Notes: generated by a model from the letters alone, not told the origin. DNA of 64,000 nt from Candidatus Aalborgicola bjergmarkensis (GCA_016708725.1 JADJFE010000003.1:372001-436000), one strand, 5' to 3'; shown: positions 7,675-18,764, counted from the first letter of the stretch. Translations and numbers: made by a program.

Positions 7675-10374
7675 TTACATCTTGGTATCCGAACGACGAT
7701 CAATTCTTTGAACAACCGTTTTCTCAGCATCGGCCATGTTACCCATGTTACCCGAAGCCACCGTAGAAAATGCCGTTGTTTTTTCGCTGGCAGCAGTGCC
7801 TGCCCCTGCCGTCCCTGCGACCGCCCCACCCACCACGGTACCCGTAGTGGCAGCACCAGCGTATTGGTTCATGACGCTGCGCAACTCGGCTGCAAACTGC
7901 TCCCCTGTCTGGTAGCGGGTCTCTGGCCGTTTACTCAGTGACAGTGCAAGCACATCCGCCAGCGCCTGGGGCAATTCAGGGCGAATGATACGCACATCCG
8001 GCGCGTTCTCATTGGCAATCTTGTACATCAGCTCCGACATGGAATCTCCGCGAAATGGCAACACCCCGGCCAGCATCTGAAACAGCATGACACCCAGGGA
8101 GTAGAGATCGGACCTGCCATCCACTTTCTTGCCCGCAAGCTGTTCCGGCGACATGAAACTGGGGGTTCCCAGAACCAGTCCGGTTTTGGTTTTGCTTGAG
8201 TCTGTGATACGCGCAATACCAAAGTCCGTAACCTTGACGGTATCACTTTCAGTTTCGTACATGATGTTGGCGGGTTTGATGTCACGGTGCACCACATTCT
8301 GCTTATGGGCATACGCCAGGGCCTCGGCCACACGCGCCACGATGCTCAAAACCACGGGAACAGCCAGCAATTGGCCCTGCTTGCAATAGTCTGCCAGATC
8401 ACGTCCCTTGAGGAATTCCATGGCGATGTAGGCCAGGTCGTGCTCTTCTCCGGCGTCAAAAATGGTCACGATGTTCTGGTGCTGCAAGCGCCCGGCCGTT
8501 TCTGCCTCACGAAAGAATCGCTCACGCGCATCCACCAGTTCGTCGCCGGAAAACTCCTGGCTCAAGGCCATGGTCTTGATGGCCACCACGCGGCCAATCT
8601 TGGGATCCTTGCCCAGGTACACGATGCCCATGGCACCTTTGCCCAACTCCTTTTCGACCTGGTAGCGCCCGAGCATGGGTTTTTCCACCCCGCCACCGTC
8701 GAGCAACATGGTTCCACCCGCATGTCCGGTGCCACCGCCCAGGATCACGGTATCGGACAGATTCTTGGCGCGGTTGAGCTTAGCCTTGACGTCCTTGTAA
8801 TTTTCATCAAAGGCCACCATGTGCTCATACACCGCCTGCGCCTTGTTGAACTGGCGTTTGCGTTCGAAATCCAGTGCCAGGCTATACAGGTTGCCCATCA
8901 CCGCTTCGTTCATGGGAACACGCCGGAAACGGTCAAAAGCCATATCCAGCTGCCCCTGCCCCTGCAGAGCCAGCCCCATCATCCGGTTGGTTTCCGCCGA
9001 ATCCTCGTCTGCGCGCACCTTGCCCGCCTCGGTCACCAGGAATCGCTTGGTTGTCAAGGTCAGGTGCCCCACAACCAGGATCGACGCCAGAAACACCAGT
9101 TTGAGCCAGGTTGCGGCTACCGATAACAAACCAAACTCGAATGCCAGCAAGGCCACAAAAATCACCGCCGTAGCACTAGCAGCCATCCCGGCGGACAAAC
9201 GGGGCAAGGCAAACACCACATAAGCCGCCACCAGCAAAAAAAGCAGCAAGGTAACCCACACACCCCAACTCGGTTGGACGATGAAGTGTTCACTCAGAAT
9301 GCTGGAAGTGATATGGGCAATGGTTTCGGCTGGAGACAGCGCCGGATTTCCAGGCACGGGAAACTGCACGCCCACACCGGCTGCTGTTGCACCAATGACA
9401 ACAATCTTGCCGGCGTACTTGCTGGCTGGAATCTTGCCACTCAAGACATCGTAAAAAGAGTCCACGGCAAAAGCGGAGCGTCCATCACGCCCCTTGTAAA
9501 ACTGCGGCAGCATCAAGGCAGCATCATCCGTCTTGATACGCAACTTACCAATTTGCACAACAGCGTCCCCCACACGCAAGCGCACATCGGCAGACGACAG
9601 GTTCAGACTTTTGATGGCAGCCAATAATGCCATGGAGGGCACCGCTTTTCCGTCGTAATGCACCAACAATGGCTCCTGACGCACCGCACCATCAACATCG
9701 AGTATCTGGTTAAGATGCCCCACGCCCGCCGAGGCACCACCCAAGGATTCAATCGGCTGCTGCCCACGCACAGCGGACACGGAAAACCGCTCAGGGTCCT
9801 CCAACGCACTCCGGAGCGCAAAGTCTGGCAAAGGGGTATCAGGATTGCCTTGCTGCTCGCCCAGAACAAACAGCGAAGGCAACAGCACATTACCCGCATT
9901 CTTGAGGCTATTCGCCAGCACGGCGTCCGTATCCAGCGCCACCTCGGCCTCAGCAATCAAGGTAGACAATTGCTCATGGGTAGCCGTCGCCTCGGATTCA
10001 AGCCCCAGAGCAGCCTTCATCTTGCGGATGAAAACCAGGCCCGGGTCCACTTGCGGCTCAAAGAAAAACGCGGTATGCACAATGGTTTTTGCTTTGGCTG
10101 CGGCAAGCTGGTCAATCAGTTTGGCGTGCATGTCACGCGGCCAGGGCCAGCGCCCCAGATTGGCAATACTCTGATCGTCAATGGCAATAACTGCGATCCG
10201 ATCCGATGGCTGGCGTGACGTACTGGTGCTGGCAAAGTCATAAAAGCGACGCTCCAATGTGCCAATGAAATCGGTTGCCACGTGCAACACAATCACCGCA
10301 AGCACAGCGACAATGCCGACAAACCAATCGGCCCGCCAGAACACGCCAACCTTGGATAAAGAAGATTTCGCCAA
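7675..10374 (-). CDS. CHASE2-domain transmembrane Ser/Thr protein kinase
   Basis: 899 residues, starting with TTG at 10374 behind a very strong AGGAGGAG ribosome site. In order: an N-terminal TM (about 18-38), a CHASE2 domain (about 45-360), three TM segments (about 370-440), a TPR-like region (about 460-535), and a Hanks-type kinase (about 570-840) with GKGAMG, catalytic K600, HRDIKPAN and DFG 717-719. Thr-rich segments before and after the kinase (SDTVI, GGTMLL, EKTVV) are plausible autophosphorylation and FHA-docking sites. It is the first gene of the minus-strand signalling operon, so its promoter should lie between 10375 and the terC gene. Confidence 0.92.
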   Translation of the reverse strand: MAKSSLSKVGVFWRADWFVGIVAVLAVIVLHVATDFIGTLERRFYDFASTSTSRQPSDRIAVIAIDDQSIANLGRWPWPRDMHAKLIDQLAAAKAKTIVHTAFFFEPQVDPGLVFIRKMKAALGLESEATATHEQLSTLIAEAEVALDTDAVLANSLKNAGNVLLPSLFVLGEQQGNPDTPLPDFALRSALEDPERFSVSAVRGQQPIESLGGASAGVGHLNQILDVDGAVRQEPLLVHYDGKAVPSMALLAAIKSLNLSSADVRLRVGDAVVQIGKLRIKTDDAALMLPQFYKGRDGRSAFAVDSFYDVLSGKIPASKYAGKIVVIGATAAGVGVQFPVPGNPALSPAETIAHITSSILSEHFIVQPSWGVWVTLLLFLLVAAYVVFALPRLSAGMAASATAVIFVALLAFEFGLLSVAATWLKLVFLASILVVGHLTLTTKRFLVTEAGKVRADEDSAETNRMMGLALQGQGQLDMAFDRFRRVPMNEAVMGNLYSLALDFERKRQFNKAQAVYEHMVAFDENYKDVKAKLNRAKNLSDTVILGGGTGHAGGTMLLDGGGVEKPMLGRYQVEKELGKGAMGIVYLGKDPKIGRVVAIKTMALSQEFSGDELVDARERFFREAETAGRLQHQNIVTIFDAGEEHDLAYIAMEFLKGRDLADYCKQGQLLAVPVVLSIVARVAEALAYAHKQNVVHRDIKPANIMYETESDTVKVTDFGIARITDSSKTKTGLVLGTPSFMSPEQLAGKKVDGRSDLYSLGVMLFQMLAGVLPFRGDSMSELMYKIANENAPDVRIIRPELPQALADVLALSLSKRPETRYQTGEQFAAELRSVMNQYAGAATTGTVVGGAVAGTAGAGTAASEKTTAFSTVASGNMGNMADAEKTVVQRIDRRSDTKM

Positions 10375-10402
10375 TTACTCCTCCTGCAGCATCTCTCGGA
10401 AT

Positions 10403-11110
10403 TCAAGTATTTTCGGCGCGGTTTTGTCCACGTCTTTTGAGCATCTGCCCCACCATCCACACCATACCAGCCCCGAGTGTACCCATACCGTAGTTCCACA
10501 CCGGGTCTGGTGCAAACCAGCCGCGCACCGCCGGGTCGGAGTAGGCCATGGTACCGGCAATCCAGCCCAGCAACATGCCACCCACCGTGATGATGAAGGG
10601 AAACCGGTCCATCAGCCTAAGCACCAGCTGGCTGCCCCAGATAATGATGGGCACACTCACCAGGAGTCCAAAAATCACCAACGGCAACTGGTGCGCCCCG
10701 CCAGCTCCGGTAGCCGCACCGGCGATGGCGATCACGTTATCAATGCTCATCACAAAATCCGCCAGGATCACCGTCTTGACCGCTGCCCACAGCTTATCGC
10801 TACTCTGAATGCTGGAGTGTTCGTGCTCTTCTTCTGGAGCAATGAGTTTGACACCAATCCACAACAGCAACAGCGCCCCGACCAGTTTCAGATAGGGAAC
10901 CTGCAGCAAGGTCAATGCAAATGCGATCAGGACCACACGCAGCACGATGGCACCAACCGTCCCCCACAAGACACCCTTGAGCCGCAAATCCGGGGGCAAC
11001 TGCCTGCAGGCCAAGGCAATGACCACCGCGTTGTCGCCGCCAAGCAAAATGTCGATCATGATAATCTGACCGACAGCGACCCAAAAATGGACGGTGAGAA
11101 ACTCTTCCAA
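10403..11110 (-). CDS. TerC/YjbE-family integral membrane protein
   Basis: A 235-residue polytopic membrane protein. TM segments carry the two family signatures, LLGGDNAVVIAL near residue 24 and DFVMSIDNVIAIAG in the middle, with the conserved acidic residues thought to coordinate metal. A short cytoplasmic Glu/His loop (EEEHEHSS) lies between them. Related proteins (YjbE, MeeY) export manganese or help metallate exported proteins. It lies 12 nt downstream of sucD in the same direction, the usual sucCD-terC order in Burkholderiales, so it may be read from the sucCD transcript. The substrate is an inference. Confidence 0.85.
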   Translation of the reverse strand: MEEFLTVHFWVAVGQIIMIDILLGGDNAVVIALACRQLPPDLRLKGVLWGTVGAIVLRVVLIAFALTLLQVPYLKLVGALLLLWIGVKLIAPEEEHEHSSIQSSDKLWAAVKTVILADFVMSIDNVIAIAGAATGAGGAHQLPLVIFGLLVSVPIIIWGSQLVLRLMDRFPFIITVGGMLLGWIAGTMAYSDPAVRGWFAPDPVWNYGMGTLGAGMVWMVGQMLKRRGQNRAENT

Positions 11111-11122
11111 GATAGCTCTGAA

Positions 11123-12019
11123 TCAGTTGAGTAAAGCTTTAAGCAACCGGCCCATCTCAGACGGATTGCGCGTGACCGTGAAGCCACACTCTTCCATGAC
11201 CGCCAACTTGGCCTCGGCAGTATCGGCCCCACCGGAAATCAAGGCCCCGGCGTGTCCCATGCGCTTGCCCGCAGGCGCCGTAACACCGGCGATGAAGCCG
11301 ACAATGGGTTTTTTCATGTTGAGCTTGCACCAGCGCGCCGCCTCGGCTTCATCGGGGCCACCAATCTCTCCGATCATGATGACCGCATCGGTATCGGGAT
11401 CGTCATTGAACGCACGCATGACGTCAATGTGCTTCAAGCCGTTGATGGGATCGCCACCGATACCGACCGCGCTGGACTGGCCCAGGCCGATTTCGGTCAA
11501 TTGGGCGACCGCCTCGTAGGTCAAGGTGCCCGAACGACTGACCACCCCGATACGGCCCTTGCGGTGAATATGCCCCGGCATGATGCCGATCTTGATTTCT
11601 TCCGGCGTGATGAGGCCGGGGCAGTTGGGGCCCAGCAGCAGGGTTTTCTTGCCGCCTGCTGCTTCACGCGCACGCATGCGGTTGCGTACCTCTAGCATGT
11701 CGCGCACCGGAATGCCCTCGGTAATGCAGATCGCCAGATCAAGCTCGGCCTCCACCGCCTCCCAGATGGCAGCAGCCGCACCGGCTGGAGGCACATAAAT
11801 CACCGACACGGTCGCACCCGTCTGGGCAGCTGCCTCCTTGACCGAGGCAAAAATGGGAATATTGAAAATCGACTCACCGGCCTTCTTGGGGTTTACGCCC
11901 GCGACAAAGCAATTCTTGCCGTTGGCGTATTCCTGGCATTTTTCGGTATGAAACTGCCCGGTCTTGCCGGTAATGCCCTGCGTAATGACTTTGGTGTCTT
12001 TATTGATAAAAATTGACAT
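11123..12019 (-). CDS. sucD: Succinyl-CoA synthetase alpha subunit
   Basis: 298 residues, the usual SucD length. It has the N-terminal CoA-binding Rossmann motif ([17 protein letters not shown]), the [12 protein letters not shown] motif, and [10 protein letters not shown] containing the histidine phosphorylated during catalysis. With SucC it converts succinyl-CoA to succinate with ATP or GTP formation in the TCA cycle. It lies 31 nt after sucC in the same operon. Confidence 0.97.
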   Translation of the reverse strand: MSIFINKDTKVITQGITGKTGQFHTEKCQEYANGKNCFVAGVNPKKAGESIFNIPIFASVKEAAAQTGATVSVIYVPPAGAAAAIWEAVEAELDLAICITEGIPVRDMLEVRNRMRAREAAGGKKTLLLGPNCPGLITPEEIKIGIMPGHIHRKGRIGVVSRSGTLTYEAVAQLTEIGLGQSSAVGIGGDPINGLKHIDVMRAFNDDPDTDAVIMIGEIGGPDEAEAARWCKLNMKKPIVGFIAGVTAPAGKRMGHAGALISGGADTAEAKLAVMEECGFTVTRNPSEMGRLLKALLN

Positions 12020-12050
12020 GATGTATTCCTGGTCCCCGCAAATTACTTGG

Positions 12051-13214
12051 TTACTTGGCCACTGCCTTCACCGCCGCTTGCGCCGCCTCGGCCATGGTAT
12101 CCACGGACACAATCGGCAGGCCACTGTCGGCCAGCATTTTCTTGCCTAAATCCTCGTTGGTACCCTTCATGCGCACGACCAGCGGCACACTCAGATTCAC
12201 CGCCTTGCAGGCAGAAATAATGCCGGTGGCGATGGTGTCGCAGCGCATGATGCCACCGAAGATATTGACCAGAATGGCCTCCACCTTGGGGTTTTTGAGC
12301 ATGATCTTGAAAGCCTCGGTCACTTTTTCTGGCGTTGCCCCACCACCTACATCCAGAAAATTGGCTGGTTCGGCACCGAACAGCTTGATCGTGTCCATCG
12401 TTGCCATGGCCAGACCAGCACCATTGACCAGGCAACCGATATTGCCATCCAGGCTGATGTACGCCAGATCGAACTTGCTGGCTTCCACTTCCGCCGGATC
12501 TTCTTCGTCGAGATCACGCAGTGCCACGATTTCGGGATGGCGGAACAGGGCATTGGCATCAAAGTTGAATTTGGAATCCAGGGCGATGATGCGCCCCTTG
12601 CCGTCGCGGTTCAGGGGATTGATCTCCACCAACGATGCATCGGTGCTCATGTAGCACTGGTACAGCTTCTGGAACACGTCCACCGCCTGTGCCGTGGAGT
12701 CGGATGGCAGACCGATGCCGTTGGCCAATTCCGTCGCTTGTGGCACAGTCAGACCCAGGAGCGGATCGACAAACACCTTGATGATTTTTTCGGGATGGGA
12801 GTGCGCCACTTCCTCGATGTCCATGCCACCCTCGCTGGAGGCAATAAAGGCCACCTTCTGGCTTTCACGGTCCGTCACCACCGACACGTAGTATTCTTTT
12901 TGAATGTCAGCGCCATCTTCGATGTAGAGACGGCGCACTTTCTGACCTTCAGGGCCGGTCTGGTGCGTCTTGAGCTGCATGCCCAGAATATCGCCTGCGA
13001 GGCGCTTCACATCCTCAATCGACTTGGCGACCTTGACGCCGCCCCCCTTGCCACGCCCTCCGGCGTGGATTTGTGCCTTGACGACCCAAACCGGGCCACC
13101 CAGCTTCTGGGCGGCTTCAACCGCCTCCTGAACGGTAAAGGCGGGGATGCCACGGGGCACCGGAACGCCAAACTGACGCAAGATTTCCTTGCCTTGGTAT
13201 TCGTGAATTTTCAT
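12051..13214 (-). CDS. sucC: Succinyl-CoA synthetase beta subunit
   Basis: 387 residues from ATG 13214 ([12 protein letters not shown]), the standard SucC start. A longer in-frame opening upstream runs antisense through argC and is not part of the gene. ATP-grasp features are present: [20 protein letters not shown], and the C-terminal ligase domain with [11 protein letters not shown]. SucC binds nucleotide and succinate and pairs with SucD. The argC gene diverges from it about 120 nt away, so the sucCD promoter must lie between 13215 and 13341. Confidence 0.97.
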   Translation of the reverse strand: MKIHEYQGKEILRQFGVPVPRGIPAFTVQEAVEAAQKLGGPVWVVKAQIHAGGRGKGGGVKVAKSIEDVKRLAGDILGMQLKTHQTGPEGQKVRRLYIEDGADIQKEYYVSVVTDRESQKVAFIASSEGGMDIEEVAHSHPEKIIKVFVDPLLGLTVPQATELANGIGLPSDSTAQAVDVFQKLYQCYMSTDASLVEINPLNRDGKGRIIALDSKFNFDANALFRHPEIVALRDLDEEDPAEVEASKFDLAYISLDGNIGCLVNGAGLAMATMDTIKLFGAEPANFLDVGGGATPEKVTEAFKIMLKNPKVEAILVNIFGGIMRCDTIATGIISACKAVNLSVPLVVRMKGTNEDLGKKMLADSGLPIVSVDTMAEAAQAAVKAVAK

Positions 13215-13341
13215 ACGTCTTTGGTGAAACTGAAAAAAATGCACCGTGTGCCCCAGCCTTGCGGCCAAGGACCGCAGCGCGGCGAAACAGCAACCGGCGA
13301 ATGTATCATGTTGTGATTCATCCCTTTGAATGGCAAGTTTT

Positions 13342-14277
13342 ATGAAAAAAATTTTTATTGATGGTGAGGCCGGTACCACCGGCTTGCAAATCCGCCAACG
13401 CCTGCAAGGCGTCCCCGGCATTGAACTCCTGAGCATAGACCCCGCCTTGCGCAAGGATACCCGTGCCAAACAGGCGTTGATGGCGCAGGCCGACCTGGTG
13501 GTATTGTGCCTGCACGACGACGACGCCATTGCCTCCGTCGCCATGATCGACGCCATGGAGCGCACCAACGGGCGCCCTGGCCCACGCATCGTGGATGCAT
13601 CCACCGCACACCGCACGTCCGCCGACTGGGTGTACGGCTTCCCGGAGCTCCACGCCACACAAAGCAAGGCCATCGCCCAGGCACGCCGTGTAGCCAATCC
13701 GGGCTGCTACGCCACCGGAGCCATTGCGCTGATTCGTCCGCTGGTGGATGCGGGTTTGCTGCCGGCGGACTTGCCCCTGTGCCTGCCCGCCATCAGCGGT
13801 TATTCCGGCGGCGGGCGCAGCATGATCGAAGCCTACGAGCAAGGCAGCGCCCCGCCCATGGAGCTCTACGCCCTGGGTCTGAAGCACAAACACATCCCCG
13901 AAATCATGCGCTACACCGGACTGACACGCCGTCCGCTCTTCATCCCCTCGGTAGGCAACTTCCGCCAGGGCATGCTGGTGCAATTGCCCCTGCACCTCGA
14001 CACATTACCAGGACAACCCAGCGCACAGGACTTGCACGCTGCGCTGCAAAACCACTATGCCGGCAGCGAATGGGTCAAGGTGTTACCCGCCACCGACAAC
14101 CAGAAACTCGATGCTGTGGCGCTGGCAGATACCAATTGCATGGAATTGCGGGTATTTGGCAACGATGCCCGCCAGGACGGCTTTGCCCACGCGGTGCTGG
14201 TCGCGCGACTGGACAACCTCGGCAAGGGCGCATCCGGCGCAGCCGTGCAGAACATCAAACTGATGCTGGGGCTTTGA
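13342..14277 (+). CDS. argC: N-acetyl-gamma-glutamyl-phosphate reductase, type 2
   Basis: About 311 residues, the short type 2 ArgC. It opens [16 protein letters not shown] with an NAD(P)-binding fold, then the catalytic cysteine in [13 protein letters not shown], and later [14 protein letters not shown] and KHKHIPEI motifs. It reduces N-acetylglutamyl phosphate in arginine synthesis. An in-frame ATG four codons upstream (13330) is an alternative start; neither has a strong ribosome site. argG lies about 1.1 kb downstream, separated by mazEF and ppnP, so the arginine genes are near each other but not one operon. Confidence 0.95.
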   Translation: MKKIFIDGEAGTTGLQIRQRLQGVPGIELLSIDPALRKDTRAKQALMAQADLVVLCLHDDDAIASVAMIDAMERTNGRPGPRIVDASTAHRTSADWVYGFPELHATQSKAIAQARRVANPGCYATGAIALIRPLVDAGLLPADLPLCLPAISGYSGGGRSMIEAYEQGSAPPMELYALGLKHKHIPEIMRYTGLTRRPLFIPSVGNFRQGMLVQLPLHLDTLPGQPSAQDLHAALQNHYAGSEWVKVLPATDNQKLDAVALADTNCMELRVFGNDARQDGFAHAVLVARLDNLGKGASGAAVQNIKLMLGL

Positions 14278-14320
14278 TAACGCAAAAGTATCTACAATGT
14301 AGACACATTAAGGACTCTTT

Positions 14321-14557
14321 ATGCAAGTTGAAATCCAGAAATGGGGAAATTCTGCTGCCGTTCGTCTGCCCGCTACGATTTTGCGCGATGCCGGCATCGC
14401 TTTGGGGCAGGCATTGGATGTGACCATCGCGGATGGAAAACTGGTTTTTTCTCCGAAACCGCACTATAAGCTGGAAGATCTGGTTGCAAAAATCAGTCCT
14501 GACAATTGCCATGCTCTTCTCCTGGACGATGGCTTGAGAGGCAATGAAATTTGGTAA
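14321..14557 (+). CDS. mazE: MazE-like antitoxin (AbrB/MazE fold)
   Basis: 78 residues opening MQVEIQKWGNSAAVRLP, the swapped-hairpin AbrB/MazE DNA-binding signature, with a C-terminal tail (PDNCHALLLDDGLRGNEIW) that would wrap the toxin. It precedes mazF by 8 nt. MazE neutralises MazF and, with it, normally represses the pair's own promoter. A tacaatgtagac sequence lies just before the gene and may hold the operator. Confidence 0.9.
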   Translation: MQVEIQKWGNSAAVRLPATILRDAGIALGQALDVTIADGKLVFSPKPHYKLEDLVAKISPDNCHALLLDDGLRGNEIW

Positions 14558-14565
14558 CCTCCAGA

Positions 14566-14898
14566 ATGTACACCCCGGAACAAGGGGACGTGGTGTGGCT
14601 TGATTTCGATCCCCAGGCTGGGCATGAACAAGCAGGGCGTAGGCCTGCCTTGGTTCTTTCACCGAAATCCTATAACCAGGGCACGAAGCTGATGCTATGC
14701 TGCCCGGTCACATCGCGCGTGAAGGGTTACCCTTTTGAAGTTGCGCTTGTGGGTTCTTCCCACATATCGGGAGTCATCCTCTCCGACCAGATACGCAGCC
14801 TGGACTGGGTGGCACGCAACGCACAATTCATTGACCATGCGTCGGAATCTATTCTGTCGGAGGTTGCCATGAAACAAAAACTGCTGCTACCGGCATGA
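14566..14898 (+). CDS. mazF: MazF endoribonuclease toxin
   Basis: 110 residues from ATG 14566 (MYTPEQGDVVWLDFDPQAG). A TTG five codons earlier overlaps mazE but is less likely. The MazF/PemK features are present: GDVVWLDFDP, RRPALVLSP, CCPVTSRVKGYPFEV and LSDQIRSLDW, the last carrying the catalytic region. It cleaves single-stranded mRNA at short motifs when the antitoxin is lost. The full family length and intact motifs indicate a functional pair with MazE. Confidence 0.92.
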   Translation: MYTPEQGDVVWLDFDPQAGHEQAGRRPALVLSPKSYNQGTKLMLCCPVTSRVKGYPFEVALVGSSHISGVILSDQIRSLDWVARNAQFIDHASESILSEVAMKQKLLLPA

Positions 14899-15002
14899 TG
14901 GTGACAATTCCCGTCACAACCAGGCAACCCAAGACACTTCGACACGTGTCTTAGAATCTGGCGCTTTTCAGCAACACCCTCCCTTGCAGGCAACGCATCC
15001 CC

Positions 15003-15338
15003 ATGAGCACTACAAGCACAACACCCACCACCCAGATTGATGGCGTATCGGTCACGACCCAGGCCAATGTCTTTTTCGACGGCAAATGCGTCAGCCATCG
15101 GGTCACATTCCCCGATGGCAGCAAAAAAACGGTCGGCGTGATTTTGCCTTCCACCCTGACCTTCAACGTCGGCGCGCCCGAGGTCATGGAATGCGTCGCC
15201 GGGAGCTGCGAATACCGGCTCGCGGGCAATAGCGCATGGAACACGTCCACTCCCGGCGAGCGTTTCAGCGTACCGGCCAACACCAGCTTTGACATCCGCG
15301 TCCAGGATGTTTACCACTACATCTGCCACTTCGGCTGA
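15003..15338 (+). CDS. ppnP: Pyrimidine/purine nucleoside phosphorylase (DUF1255 family)
   Basis: 111 residues, a single-domain cupin. The family features are clear: ANVFFDGKCVSHRV, KKTVGVILP, VMECVAGSCEYRL, and the C-terminal VYHYICHFG. PpnP phosphorylyses several nucleosides to base plus ribose-1-phosphate. It stands alone on its strand between mazF and argG; a gap of about 75 nt to argG holds a short repeat. Confidence 0.92.
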   Translation: MSTTSTTPTTQIDGVSVTTQANVFFDGKCVSHRVTFPDGSKKTVGVILPSTLTFNVGAPEVMECVAGSCEYRLAGNSAWNTSTPGERFSVPANTSFDIRVQDVYHYICHFG

Positions 15339-15352
15339 TTTTTTCAATTACT

Positions 15353-16757
<1,405 letters not shown>

Positions 16758-16883
16758 ATTCTTGCCCACGGTGCTCATGGGCTTCCATTCGTCCGGTTCC
16801 TGACCGTCTTGATCTCGATCTTGACAGTACATTGTACGGACAATATTATCCCGATACCGATACCAAACAAAGGGGTAACAAGC

Positions 16884-17162
16884 ATGTCTGCAGTAGCCGC
16901 ATCCAAATCTGAACGGATCGATGTTCGGGTGACTCAGCCAGTAAAACAACTTTTACAGGATGCTGCCCGTGCAGCGCATAAGAACGTCAGTGAGTTCTTG
17001 CTTGATGCGGGCATTCTGGCTGCGAACCAAATGCTGGCAGATCGTTTGCGCTTTGAACTAGACCCGCAACAGTGGGAGGCTTTTCAGGCAGCATTGGATC
17101 AACCGGTAACTTTGAAACCAAACCTCAAGAAGTTGATCGATGAACCGGGGCTTCTGGGTTGA
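16884..17162 (+). CDS. DUF1778 antitoxin (TacA-like)
   Basis: 92 residues from ATG 16884 with AGGGG about 12 nt upstream; an earlier in-frame ATG has no ribosome site. The ribbon-helix-helix N-terminus (SERIDVRVTQPVKQLLQDAA) and AARAAHKNVSEFLLDAG are typical of TacA. The tail LDQPVTLKPNLKKLIDEPGLL matches the toxin-binding segment. Its stop codon overlaps the toxin start by 3 nt, which indicates translational coupling. Confidence 0.9.
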   Translation: MSAVAASKSERIDVRVTQPVKQLLQDAARAAHKNVSEFLLDAGILAANQMLADRLRFELDPQQWEAFQAALDQPVTLKPNLKKLIDEPGLLG

Positions 17163-17674
17163 CCGCGAAAACCTTTGAAGCGGTTCGCACCTTGCTGACC
17201 ACCGACCGGTTGGATGCATTCGACTGCGGGCAAATAGCGCTCAACCAATATCTCCAGCGATTTGCACTGAACAATCAAAAGGCCAACCATGCACAGACCT
17301 ATGTTGTCTGTAGTGATGGGCGTGTGGTCGGTTTTTACAGTCTTGCTGTTGGTAGCGTTGTGCCAGGTGCGGCAACGCCTCGGGTTATCAAAGGTATGCC
17401 ACAGCACCCTGTGCCTGTCATGCTACTGGCCAGACTCGCCGTGGATGGCAAACACCAGGGTTTTGGCCTGGGCCGTGCATTATTCAAAGATGCATTAATT
17501 CGCACGGCCAGGGCCGCCGACATTGCTGGCATACGTGCATTGGTCGTTCATGCAAAGAACGATGAAGCCAGGAATTGGTATCTTCAATGGGAGTTTGAGC
17601 CCAGTGTTACCGACCCTTACCATCTCTTTCTATTGATGAAAGACCTCAAAGCGATGGTTCACAGAGGGTCTTGA
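17159..17674 (+). CDS. GNAT acetyltransferase toxin (TacT-like)
   Basis: 171 residues from a TTG start at 17159 inside the antitoxin stop context. GNAT features are present: GFYSLAVGSV, ARLAVDGKHQGFGLGRALFKDA (acetyl-CoA pyrophosphate loop), VVHAKNDEARNWYLQWEF, and the C-terminal YHLFLLMKDL. TacT-family toxins acetylate the amino group of aminoacyl-tRNA and stop translation. Full length and tight coupling to the DUF1778 antitoxin support a working type II pair. Confidence 0.92.
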   Translation: MTAKTFEAVRTLLTTDRLDAFDCGQIALNQYLQRFALNNQKANHAQTYVVCSDGRVVGFYSLAVGSVVPGAATPRVIKGMPQHPVPVMLLARLAVDGKHQGFGLGRALFKDALIRTARAADIAGIRALVVHAKNDEARNWYLQWEFEPSVTDPYHLFLLMKDLKAMVHRGS

Positions 17675-17684
17675 AGCCAGAATA

Positions 17685-17740
17685 CTACAAAAACAGAAGC
17701 TGCTCCCGCACGATCCACAGTGCTTGCAGCCATTTTTTGA
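17685..17740. repeat. Short intergenic repeat, copy 2
   Basis: Shares acaaaaacagaagctgctcc and a second block tgcttgcagccatttttt with the copy at 18216-18272 almost base for base; a looser copy lies at 19681-19742. The pair at 17685 and 18216 brackets the DUF1640 gene. Confidence 0.65.
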
Positions 17741-17742
17741 AT

Positions 17743-18066
17743 TTAGTGCTTCATCAGGGTTGCAATCACGCCAACTGCAACCACCATCAAGGCTCCAAGT
17801 TTGATTGTGAGGCGCATCTCCAGTGCCTGCATATCGGAGCGAATGGCTGCAATTTCGGCTTTCAAGTCAGACTTTGATCCCGCAATATCTGCTTTCAACT
17901 CTGCTTTGACGGCTGCCAAGTCGCCACGTGTGGCAATGTTGGAATCCAGCGCCTCTGACAAGGCATCTTTCTGCGCTTCAACTATGGCCGAAGCTTGCTC
18001 CCGTGATAAACCAGCCTTTTCCAGCTTGTCCACGAACTTGAAAGTGTCGAAAGTAGTGGTACTCAT
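17743..18066 (-). CDS. DUF1640-like coiled-coil membrane protein
   Basis: 107 residues. The N-terminal motif TFDTFKFVDKLEKAGLSREQA is typical of the DUF1640/CCDC90-like family. A long heptad-rich coiled coil (about 45-85, with repeats of AELKADIAG and LKAEIAAIRSD) follows, then one C-terminal transmembrane helix. Mitochondrial relatives modulate the calcium uniporter; the bacterial role is unknown. A paralogue with the same plan is at 36126-36437. Short repeats flank it on both sides, which suggests movement as a cassette. Confidence 0.75.
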   Translation of the reverse strand: MSTTTFDTFKFVDKLEKAGLSREQASAIVEAQKDALSEALDSNIATRGDLAAVKAELKADIAGSKSDLKAEIAAIRSDMQALEMRLTIKLGALMVVAVGVIATLMKH

Positions 18067-18215
18067 GCCTACAGTGTACCGTTGCTACACAAATCCGCAA
18101 TCCAGCGTTATGCAGGCATTTCAAAATCCAAAACCAAGTCGTGCTCCTTCGAAATATTTGTCAAAGTTCAAGGGCTGCAGGGTGTGGGCATAACACCGGC
18201 CCGGCAAGCCAGATC

Positions 18216-18272
18216 ACTACAAAAACAGAAGCTGCTCCCGCACGATCCACGGCGCTTGCAGCCACTTTTTGC
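18216..18272. repeat. Short intergenic repeat, copy 3
   Basis: A near-identical copy of 17685-17740, including the leading ctacaaaaacagaagctgct. It lies between the DUF1640 gene and the HAD gene. Confidence 0.65.
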
Positions 18273-18287
18273 ATGTAGACATGGCAT

Positions 18288-18764
18288 TCAGCGATGGCGT
18301 GCAAACCACTGTCGCAAGCGCAGTGCATCCGCTTCACCAAAGCCGCATTCGCCATCGACCAGAATCAACTGCGAGCAGTCCGCATCAAAAAACCGCGCGC
18401 AGTCATCCAGCGCCACCCATGACAGGCCATCATCACCGGCCTTCGTTTGCGCCAGCAGCGCCTCAATTTCCCGCTGCCGTCCGCCAGGGTCAAAGCAGTT
18501 TTCCAGCAAGGGCGTGGCGCCAATAATCAAGCCGCGCATCTCCGGCGGAAAAAACTCCAGCAGTTTTTCAAAGGAATGGTCCATGCGCCAGGACGAACTG
18601 ATAACAATGTCCACACCGGGCATATCCGCCAGCACCGATTGAAAATATTCCAGCCGGGAAAACGACGGATACCCGTCTGGGTGCAGCACGCCGTCGATGT
18701 CTAGGAAGAGTAGTTTGGTGGGGTGGGATTTTGGCGGCAATCCGCTTATGCCAGCGTGTGCCAT
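18288..18764 (-). CDS. HAD-superfamily domain protein
   Basis: 158 residues with HAD motif I LLFLDIDGVLHPDG (nucleophile and acid aspartates), motif II ISSSWRM, and a motif IV-like WVALDDCARFF. Such small stand-alone HAD proteins are common in proteobacteria and are often annotated only as hydrolases; a phosphatase is likely but the substrate is unknown. It has no operon partner. Confidence 0.75.
   Translation of the reverse strand: MAHAGISGLPPKSHPTKLLFLDIDGVLHPDGYPSFSRLEYFQSVLADMPGVDIVISSSWRMDHSFEKLLEFFPPEMRGLIIGATPLLENCFDPGGRQREIEALLAQTKAGDDGLSWVALDDCARFFDADCSQLILVDGECGFGEADALRLRQWFARHR

Noticed and set aside
12051..13697. A 548-codon start for sucC
   Set aside because: The first ~160 codons run antisense to argC and lack SucC similarity; the family starts at [12 protein letters not shown] (13214).
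14898..14935. Terminator hairpin after mazF (gtgac...gtcac)
   Set aside because: Only 5-bp arms with no T run after it; too weak to claim.
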